Assembly: GCA_038373885.1 (NCBI GenBank)
Contig: JAWZYV010012277.1
Coordinates: 62,001-126,000 of the forward strand
Direction: 5' to 3'
From: Cheiracanthium punctorium
Taxonomy: Eukaryota > Arthropoda > Arachnida > Araneae > Cheiracanthiidae
Length of the DNA: 64,000 bases
Of this stretch, positions 56,930 through 64,000 are shown in pieces (position 1 is the stretch's first letter; each line of letters starts with the position of its first letter). Under the pieces are notes generated by a model. It ran no database searches. It was not told the DNA's origin and worked only from the letters and a program-made list of their open reading frames with translations. A program made the position numbers and the translations under genes.

Positions 56930-58400
56930 TTTCATATTTACAAATTTTTCTATCATTTCTTTTGCATCTCTTGACAGATTTCATTTTCGATGGCAATCAA
57001 AGATAGACTTATGAGTCTTTCATGCAATATACTTGACCGTAAATATGTCTTTATCAATTTAATTTGGAGAATGATCTCTTACTCTTCTAACTTACTACAA
57101 CACTAACAGCAATGATAAGTAGTATTCTCAATATGATCTTCAAGTTCAGGAAGCACAAACTATTTGACACAATTGGTACAGAATATTGAATGGGTCATTC
57201 ACACTGGCTATAAAAAATGTCTTTTGAAGCTACTGTTTCATCAAAAAGTTCTGCGTTAATATCTTTATTGTCACCAACTGTGACAATTTTTCTAATTTAC
57301 TGCATTTTATTTTCAAATTTGCATTATTGATTTCTGAGAAATCACCCATGAAACTAAAATTATAATAGTGATTTTTTATTGCATGAAATCTTTCATTTAA
57401 TGATGTCCAAGCAATATCAAAAATTCTAAAAGAGACATTTGCCCTAACTTCTGTTCTGGAGATTGAAGGGATTCGTCGAAATCGAAGTGACATTTCTTTT
57501 TCCTTTGTCAGACTTCACCAGTTTTAAATTGTGGCTCGCCATCACTTCTTTACTAAGTTTTTGGCTTTCTCAAGAATACTTTTGTAACTGATGTCACTTA
57601 ATCTTCAATGAATGTTTTTAAGTTACTTGTTGCTTTAAAGCTTGAGTAACACTCAAAGCCTTTCTTGCAACTGTTTGCTGACAGGATTACTTCTGTTAAG
57701 CAAATTGTGCCAGAGTATCAAGGAACAAATAAATTTATAATCCTTGATTTTGACATACAGATTTCGTGCTTCATGTTGCACTTCTTTTGAAAAGCATTCA
57801 CCTTCGGATATTACAAAAAGAGCGCCATAGATTTCTCCTAGTTGATATCTTAAATTTTGAATGGCTTCAATTTAGCTTTTTAATTGGATGTTTGAGAGGA
57901 GTTTTAAGGTTAAACAGAATTTTTTTTTCAAAAGAACTGCAAATTGCTTAAGAGAAGAAGAAAATAAATTGTATAATTCTTGAATTGTCAAAAAAAAAAA
58001 AAAAAAAAAAAAACACTAACTGTATCTGCATTCACCTTTTCTGCATCGTTAATCATTAAATTTAAGCGGCACAAGCAGCATAAAATGCATAAGGATTTAT
58101 TTTTAAGATATTATTTTGAAGACTATTTTTCTTCCTTTTCATATTTGCACTGTTGTCATATTCCTGGCTTTTCGTATCATCAAGGGGAATGTTCCACATT
58201 TCCATTACTGTCTCACGTATGCCATTACCTGTACAAAATCATCAACTTTAATAAAGCCTAAAAAATGCTCCTTGATTTCAGGCACTCAGTCAATGCAGTT
58301 GACAAAATGTATGATGACAGGCATATGTTCAGTTTTGCTAATATAGGGAATAAAATCTAAAGTTATAGAATAACTAGAAGTCAAAGCCCGTTGTGGAACA
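56930..58400 (-). pseudogene. hAT transposase relic (ZMYM1/DUF4371 type), C-terminal part
   Basis: On the minus strand, reading through frameshifts: SYSITLDFIPYISKTEHMPV (catalytic-core start, about 58370), EIKEHFLGFIKVDD, WNIPLDDTKSQEYDNSANMK (the DCRGQGYDNGANM block, about 58190) and INPYAFYAACAA. Further down are SLRFRRIPSISRTEVRANVS and LNERFHAIKNHYYNFSFMGD (57230-57480). Last comes the dimerisation region, RSFSKL then LIKTYLRSSILHERLISLSL and AIENEICQEM (about 57130-56940). These are the blocks of the ZMYM1-like, DUF4371-containing hAT proteins. It is multiply broken and separated from its 5' blocks by insertions. Confidence 0.75.
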
Positions 58401-59179
58401 ATTACAATGGGTGCTAGAAAAAACATTTGACAAAAATATGTCTGCACTCAATATAGTTCATCTTTGTCCACCTAAGATAAATAATTTCCTATTAAAATTT
58501 TATTATACGCCCGAATCGAATTTCGTGCTCTTCTGGAAATGTGTAGAAACTTTTGTCATTCGAAAGATTTTGTTTTGTGTACACAGTCATTCTTATATCC
58601 ATGTATATGATTTATTTGTGAAAAAAAATTAAGCTATGTAATCTGGAAAAAGTATTTTAAATGAATTGAAATCACACTCAAGCCTGATGACTGTGATGAA
58701 TATGATGTCATATTGATTGCAACAGCTCAATTTGTCACACAAAAATGATTCACTTTTTTTAATCTCGGACATAAGAGATTTGAAAATAGCAAAAAATCAC
58801 TTAAAAATTAGGGAACCAGTGGATTTTCAGATTTTTAAAGTAGCTCAGATTGTTTTTTATACATAATTATGAAAAATTTAAAGCAAATCGTATAAACGGT
58901 GTAGATGTTACTATGATTTTTTATCTTCTTGGAGTAAAGCCGGTAAAATATTTACGCTTGTCATGCATATAAAATTGATGTTGATCTCAATTAGAATGTT
59001 GCTTGGTTTAGTTAATAGCGTTCAAGTTAAGTAAAAGCGAGTCATTTAGGAGTACCTGCAGTAAAAAGTTCCCGCAGAGTGGTAACCCTACCTCTTGAAC
59101 ATACAAGAGAATTCAAAGGTTTCAAAAACCTGGATGTTTTCAAAGTGATGCATATGTAAGCCTGGCTTTCAGTATTTGA

Positions 59180-60157
59180 CAGGGCTGGGGAGTAGCACGC
59201 TACAAGTAGCGAAACTTACAGTAGCTGCTGCTTTTTTTTATAGTTTGTAGTGTAGTGCGCTACTTTAAAAAAAAAGTAGCGTAGTGTATAGTGCGCTACA
59301 AAAGAACAGTAGTTTGTAGCGCGTTTTGGAAGCTACTTTTGCTGTGTCATCATTTCCAGCAATTGATCACGTGGTGCAATTTCTCTTTCATCTGGCTCCA
59401 AGCATAGAACTGGAACTGATGCTTGAAAGAACATCCAATCCCTCCCAGGGGGCGGGGGACCTCTCATTGTCCCATCTCCACAATTACCGACCCCTCTATC
59501 CGAAAGATCCGACCGAAAAGCCTTCAGGCAATGGAGTGAGAATAATTATTTCCTTCTCAAAGGGTAAAAGAAAGTGCTTTATAATTGATGCATGGAGCAC
59601 TTGTCATTTTTCTTGTTTCAGTTAAAATCTGTGATGGGAGAAGGCCAAGAAACAAAAGGGAAAAAAAATAGCTGGTCGCTCTATGAATTTTTAAATTAAA
59701 AAATTAAACATGTAATATGATATAATTGGTGATCTATCAAGACCTAGAGAAAGAATCACTAGAAAAAGTGCCCTGGGAAAGAAAAAAATAAAATGCATCT
59801 TGAAAAATGAGCCCTGTACACATCCTTTAAGAATATCACCTATGGTGAAATACGGAATATACTTTAATGATATATTTTACAAAAATTCATAATTAATCAA
59901 TGGTTTTAAGCAACAATTGATCAATACTACATTGTCTTCTATGTACAACTAAAATAAGAAATTGAAACGAATAATTATTCAATTAAATTTGCGAGTGATA
60001 AGAACGTGGACTGTGGAACTGTCACGTCCCTGAAATTCGGATTTTTGTTTACAGAATTATAATAATGTTTCATATTAAATTTAATCTTTTCCAATTTTGC
60101 CCCCCCCCCCCCATCATTTTGTGTGTGTGCGCGCGAGCCCAGCAAGTGACATTTTAA

Positions 60158-60190
<33 letters not shown>

Positions 60191-60511
60191 AAGTGATTAT
60201 ATAATAATGATAAAATTGCAACTGTTAGCTTTTAAGGGGCCGTGGTAGCCCAGTGGTTAAGGCATTTTTCTAATTAAGATATCAATAGTTTACTCTAATT
60301 AGGTCCTCTAATTATATCCTTAAATATCAATGTAATGTAAATTGAATCTGTTAGCAAAATTTGTCTCCTAAAAGTAGCGAAGTAGCGACTACATTTCAAA
60401 AGTAGTGTAGCTAACAACATTTGTCAAAAAGTAGTTGTAGTTGGCTACATTTTTCGAAAAGTAGCTGTAGTTGTAGTAAGCTACAAAAAAAAGTAGCTTT
60501 TCCCACCACTA
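59180..60511. mobile_element. Non-autonomous hAT element with GTAGC repeats
   Basis: Ends CAGGGCTGGGGAGTAGC and, on the opposite strand, TAGTGGTGGGAAAAGC; perfect 8-bp duplication GTATTTGA (59172-59179, 60512-60519). Both subterminal regions are full of GTAGC / GCTAC repeats, typical of hAT transposase binding sites. The 1332-bp interior includes a T run at 60159-60186 and a tRNA-like fragment at 60237. It lies within a Tigger relic. Confidence 0.88.
60237..60268 (+). repeat. tRNA-like SINE head fragment
   Basis: GGGGCCGTGGTAGCCCAGTG followed by GTTAAGGC looks like a tRNA 5' half with an A box. No B box follows, so it is a truncated tRNA-derived piece. Confidence 0.4.
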
Positions 60512-60952
60512 GTATTTGACAGATGACATCATTAACGACTGTGCTGTTAAATCTAATAGTGATGATAGTACTGATGTAGAAGATGTACTAAATAAGGGAG
60601 GTACAATTTCTCATTCTGCTGCTCTACAGTCTGTGTAAACTTTTACAGATTATATAGGAAAAAGAGGATTTGATTATGGTGACATTACTATGGTTCATAA
60701 AATATGTGTCGAAGTATGACAAGAAATGAACAAACAGAATCAAAGATGCTTTACAGATTTTTTTGAGCAGTAAATGTTGATAGGAAAATTTCTAATTTGA
60801 TGATATACAGCATTCAAATACAAGTAATTTTTATATTTCTGTACTGATATTGATTTTTTCTTTAATAAAGAGAAGTTTTTGGATTATCCATGTTTTTCTA
60901 TTATCCGTGGGATCCTTCCTGGTGATTAGCCCGGATAATCGGGAGTGCACTG
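60512..60952 (+). pseudogene. Tigger-type transposase C terminus and right end
   Basis: After the hAT element the plus strand reads YLTDDIINDCAVKSNSDD, an acidic stretch, then DYGDITMVHKICVEV, a stop, and QEMNKQNQRCFTDFFEQ, like the acidic C terminus of Tigger transposases. About 170 bp later comes the pogo/Tigger-type terminal repeat (GCCCGGATAATCGGGAGTGC, then ACTG) ending at 60952 next to TA. The N-terminal part and left end are not found. Confidence 0.7.
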
Positions 60953-60979
60953 TATATTGAAGTAGTTGCTCGGAATGGT

Positions 60980-61207
60980 TACAGAGTGAGTCAAGGATCA
61001 GTGTAACTATATAGCAGAATACATGGCTTTTTGAAGAGATAGTAAGATTTTCTCTCTTATACTATTGTCAATAATTTGCAGCATTTCATTTTGACTATTT
61101 TTAATTAGATAATGAACTTTACTGTTGCTACCTTTAGGTCATAATACTTTTTCTACATGAAATTCCATAACTGGGTCAAACTCTGAAAATGATTCCACTA
61201 ATTTTAA
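60980..61207 (-). pseudogene. hAT transposase relic (ZMYM1 type), middle block
   Basis: The minus strand reads LVESFSEFDPVMEFHVEK and VHYLIKNSQNEMLQIIDNSI, then REKILLSLQKAMYSAI, the part that precedes the catalytic core in ZMYM1-type hAT proteins. It fits exactly between the N-terminal block at 62560-63310 and the core at about 58380. Confidence 0.7.
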
Positions 61208-62385
61208 CCTGGCAGTACGCACATGACTCCCACAAAGCCCATGCATCGGGTCTGTCAGACCCGATGCGATGTTTATTTTTACAGTATTTTTAAAACTATT
61301 TATCATTTTTGCTTAGCTAAAATTGTCAGTAAATTTACACTAAAGCATGAAACAACCAGTTACTAGACTTATAATTTGTACTTTAATCGTAGTTATTGGT
61401 ATTGTTTTAATCATTATTGTTTCAAATAGAGAAAAATTAAATGTATGACTTTAATGTATCACACATTGAAATTAAATGTATCACACTGGTTTAACAGAAG
61501 AAAATGCTGATGACGTGGTCATCTATTGCATGGATAGTAATATTCAGAAGGCCAATCAACTAATAAATGAGGCTTTGGCTGCCTTGGAAGGTTGGTATAG
61601 TGAAAACCTCATGGTGGTGAATCCTGAAAAGACTGATTGTGTCACTGTGGTATTCCCATAATGAACGTGCGGACAGACTAGCTAAGGCTGGTTGTTCATT
61701 ATCTCAGTCATCCTGCTCTTGTCCCTATTTTTATATCTGTAATGAAATTAAAAGAGTAATTGAAGGTGCAGTTAAAGGCTATCACAGGACCCACGCTGCA
61801 GGAAAGTCCTGGATCAAACTTTTGACTCACCCCCTGCTGGGTAACCTTGCTAGACGTGTGGCCTCTGCAAATTTTAGACTTTTAACCTCTCGTGACTTTT
61901 TATGGGGGCACCTACACCGTATTGGTGTTTCACTTTCACCTGACTGCCCTCTGTGTCCTGAGGCGAATTTTATGAACTTTGACCGTTTGCTGACTTGCAC
62001 CATAGTTCAAGACAAGCACTATTCTGTGGACAATCTTTTTAACCGTTCTGAACTGTACTAGCTGCGAGAGGGAAATTGTGGTCTATAGACTTTTCCTAGG
62101 TTTATGAAAAAAAAGAAACTTTACATTTTATTCAGACTTTTAGTATGTGATACTGCTATTTGGATAAATGCTGACTTAAGCAAGCATGCCGGGCCTCAAA
62201 GGCCCAGAATCTTGTTTTAGGCAATAAGGGGGAAACCCAAATTCTAGAAATGCCTCTAATAGGCCAGTAGGTGACATCAAATGCAGGTACACGAAATCTA
62301 GAGAAAATTCACCAAATGGTTTTATTTTTTACAGTAGTTTTTACTATCACCTGGGCTTGAGAGGCTCAGCACACATCCTGGAGGG
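61208..62385. mobile_element. Possible piggyBac-like non-autonomous element
   Basis: TTAA at 61204-61207 and 62386-62389, with CCTGGCAG inside the left end and CCTGGAGGG at the right. A perfect hairpin GCATCGGGTCTG-T-CAGACCCGATGC sits at 61243-61267 near the left end, and GGGCCTCAAAGGCCC at about 62189-62204. The TTAA target and subterminal hairpins suggest piggyBac; end similarity is weak. It separates two blocks of the hAT relic, which supports insertion. Confidence 0.4.
61476..62150 (+). pseudogene. Non-LTR retrotransposon (Jockey-like) ORF2 fragment
   Basis: The first frame holds a reverse transcriptase active-site segment (ENADDVVIYC, then LINEALAALEGWYSENLMVV). After position 61660 a second frame begins with the end of an RNase H domain (HNERADRLAKAG) and the C-terminal region FRLLTSRDFLWGHLHRIGVS ... 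CPLC. The large part between the reverse transcriptase and RNase H is deleted. The Tyr/Phe before the DD pair has become Asn. This is a dead, internally deleted LINE. Confidence 0.8.
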
Positions 62386-62396
62386 TTAAGAAGTTT

Positions 62397-62400
<4 letters not shown>

Positions 62401-62427
<27 letters not shown>
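62401..62427. repeat. Poly-T tract (27 bp)
   Basis: Uninterrupted T run between the piggyBac-like right end and the hAT N-terminal block. Confidence 0.9.
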
Positions 62428-62559
62428 GGGTTCAGCACATTAGATGAACCCCGGAAGGCTATATTCTGGCTGCCAAGAAATTTTATCTCAATCAGGCTTT
62501 CTAATGCATTTGAAAAAAAAAAAAAAATTTCCATTTTCACACATCTTTTGTGTTTGGGA

Positions 62560-63310
62560 ATCAATTCTTGTTTTATTTTTCAAATTCTTCTTAAGCTTTT
62601 TCCATTTTCTCATATGAGCTCTACTAGTCTTTTGCAAGACTTCAGATACAATTATCCAATTATTACAATACAGATTTTTACGAGGCTACTACTGTCAATC
62701 GATGCAAATATCTTGCAGCAGAAGCAAAAAAAAAAAAAAGAATTTGTCCTTATGGAATACAATAGCCATGTACAGGAAACTCATTTTCCATTTTCCTGTA
62801 GTAATATGTATCACTACATTTACGTCCATAACTACTTTTTGGACACATTGAACCTTTCTTTTGAATAGGCCCCATTTCAGACAAAGTAATTCTCACTTTA
62901 TTACTAAGAGTTGGTCACTTTACACGATCTTCCTAATCAATATGAATAAAGGAATATTCTTTAATGTTAGTCTCTTCAATCAAATTATCCAGATAATCTT
63001 AAAATTCTGATACATTCTCTTCTTTTGGAGTTTCATCAGTCCTTTCAATAACTTCATCCAATATAGCTGATGTTCTTTGGCTGGATGATATTCGTTCTTC
63101 TGTAATAGATTCTGCTGCTAATTCAATATGAACATCATTTAAATCCGAGAGAGAAGTAGTCTTCATCTTCTTTATGAAATAAGACGTTGTGTCTGCCTGC
63201 TTCTGAAGAGTAGCATCTTTCATAGCTTTGAGTTGCGCCCATGGTCCCTGTCCGGTGTAGCATTCAAGGTACACTGATTTTTCTTCCTCGGTAACTGCAC
63301 ATTCTTTTGC
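62560..63310 (-). pseudogene. hAT transposase relic (ZMYM1/TTF type), N-terminal part
   Basis: The minus strand has an open frame of 91 codons (63274-62999) reading YTGQGPWAQLKAMKDATLQK, QADTTSYFIKKMKTTSLSDL and an acidic Ser/Glu-rich linker. It resembles the start of ZMYM1-like hAT proteins. After a frameshift come RITLSEMGPIQKK, YPKSSYGRKCSDTYYYRKME-like sequence, the start of the TTF zinc-finger region, down to about 62700. Blocks downstream are at 61207-60980 and 58400-56930. Confidence 0.6.
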
Positions 63311-63393
63311 ATTAAAAAAAAAAAAAAGGAGCTCTGCGTTATTTGACCCTGAAGTTACATTTAAATCACATAGTAGAAATTCTCATAAAAATC

Positions 63394-63433
63394 TTTATAT
63401 CACTAAGTTTTATATTAAACTTAGTGATATAAA
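63394..63433. other. Perfect 17-bp hairpin
   Basis: TTTATATCACTAAGTTT at 63394-63410 pairs fully with 63417-63433; the loop is 6 bases. No flanking U-run or gene gives it an obvious role. Confidence 0.7.
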
Positions 63434-63844
63434 AAAGTATATAAAGTTTAGATTTCAAGAAACAGCTTGACTTTAGTACGTGACACTTGAATTTAGTATG
63501 AAATAATTTTAAAGAGGTGGTTTTTCTCTCTAGGCAATTCAAAAAATCTAGGTTTAGGTACATTTAACTCTTTTGCAGCTATTGTATTTTAATGTTAATT
63601 TATTTTCAAGGATTCTGCTTCAATTTTTAATTGCTTCTTTTTTTAGTCCAGCTCTTTCATTGCAATCTCTTATTTCCGCCCCCCCCCCTTTTCAGCTTTT
63701 TTTAGATAAGTTACTTTTTGGTCTAAATTGTAACTAATAAGTTCAACTTCACCATGAAATCTGATTTTTCTTTCCCTTGACCTTTCTTCATTTTCGCTGA
63801 CTTTTCTCACATTTCTCTAACTTTTCGAGTCTGTAGAAATCATG

Positions 63845-64000
63845 TATTTAATGTGAACACCATTTGCGGTTCTGATGCCTTAAGAAAAGCTGCTGTTGCA
63901 TGCTTTACACTGTTGAAAAATCATGACTGTCTGAGATCTCATCTTTTTCATATCAATGTAGCCAACTCCTTGGATTGTACTCTCTGCGACACTTGTCAAT
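63845..64000 (+). pseudogene. Non-LTR retrotransposon C-terminal fragment, cut by window end
   Basis: The frame reads GSDALRKAAVACFTLLKNHD then CLRSHLFHINVANSLDCTLC, which resembles the region after RNase H in Jockey-like LINEs (..GHD.L..HL.R..V...C.LC). It continues past the window. Same region as 61850-61960 but clearly diverged from it. Confidence 0.6.

Noticed and set aside
59326..59625. 99-codon open frame on the plus strand
   Set aside because: Lies inside a non-autonomous hAT element between its GTAGC subterminal repeats; no family similarity.
1..64000. CRISPR arrays, bacterial operons, ribosomal RNA genes
   Set aside because: No regular spacer-repeat arrays, no ribosome-binding-site-linked gene strings and no rRNA sequence; introns and transposon types show eukaryotic DNA.

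Overview
The window is AT-rich animal nuclear DNA. Genes are broken by introns with GT/AG borders, intergenic space is large, and the sequence is packed with decayed DNA transposons (Tc1/mariner, pogo/Tigger, hAT, Helitron, piggyBac-like), a few non-LTR retrotransposon scraps and tRNA-derived SINE-like repeats. This mix, together with the two conserved housekeeping genes, fits an arthropod, perhaps an arachnid; the species assignment is inference, because no sequence search could be run.

Only three host genes can be supported. (1) A CUB-domain gene on the + strand, of which the last four coding exons lie at 14484-22725; every intron is phase 1, and the 5' part, including any signal peptide, was not found. 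(2) TRMT112 on the - strand (four exons, 40034 down to 32218, a complete 124-residue protein), the activator subunit of several tRNA, rRNA and protein methyltransferases. (3) LCMT1 on the + strand (41193-42128, one uninterrupted 311-codon exon), the PP2A catalytic-subunit leucine carboxyl methyltransferase. TRMT112 and LCMT1 are head to head, about 1.16 kb apart, and could share a promoter region.

Layout: 1-1.2 kb holds a fold-back element; 1.6-3.2 and 3.2-4.9 kb are two complete but dead Tc1-like elements, the second with further insertions. 4.9-14.4 kb is repeat-rich intergenic DNA with a Helitron-like copy at 10.96-12.13 kb. 14.5-22.9 kb is the CUB gene; its 5.3-kb last intron holds a near-perfect palindrome, a SINE and a 325-bp inverted duplication. 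23-31 kb holds tRNA-like tandem units, a hAT MITE, a third Tc1-like element and a Tigger relic. 31-40 kb is TRMT112, 41-42 kb LCMT1. 42-56 kb is AT-rich and has no recognised gene; it holds several MITEs, a second palindrome and a second Helitron-like copy. 56.9-63.3 kb is a stratified graveyard: a ZMYM1/DUF4371-type hAT transposase relic on the - strand split by a piggyBac-like element that contains LINE sequence and by a Tigger fragment that itself contains a hAT element. The window ends in another LINE fragment.

The most interesting signal is a family of large palindromes (18833-19056 and 45341-45590). Each arm carries a CTGANGA - stem - GAAAC array like the core of hammerhead ribozymes known from Penelope-like retroelements, and the stem bases differ between the copies in a compensatory way.
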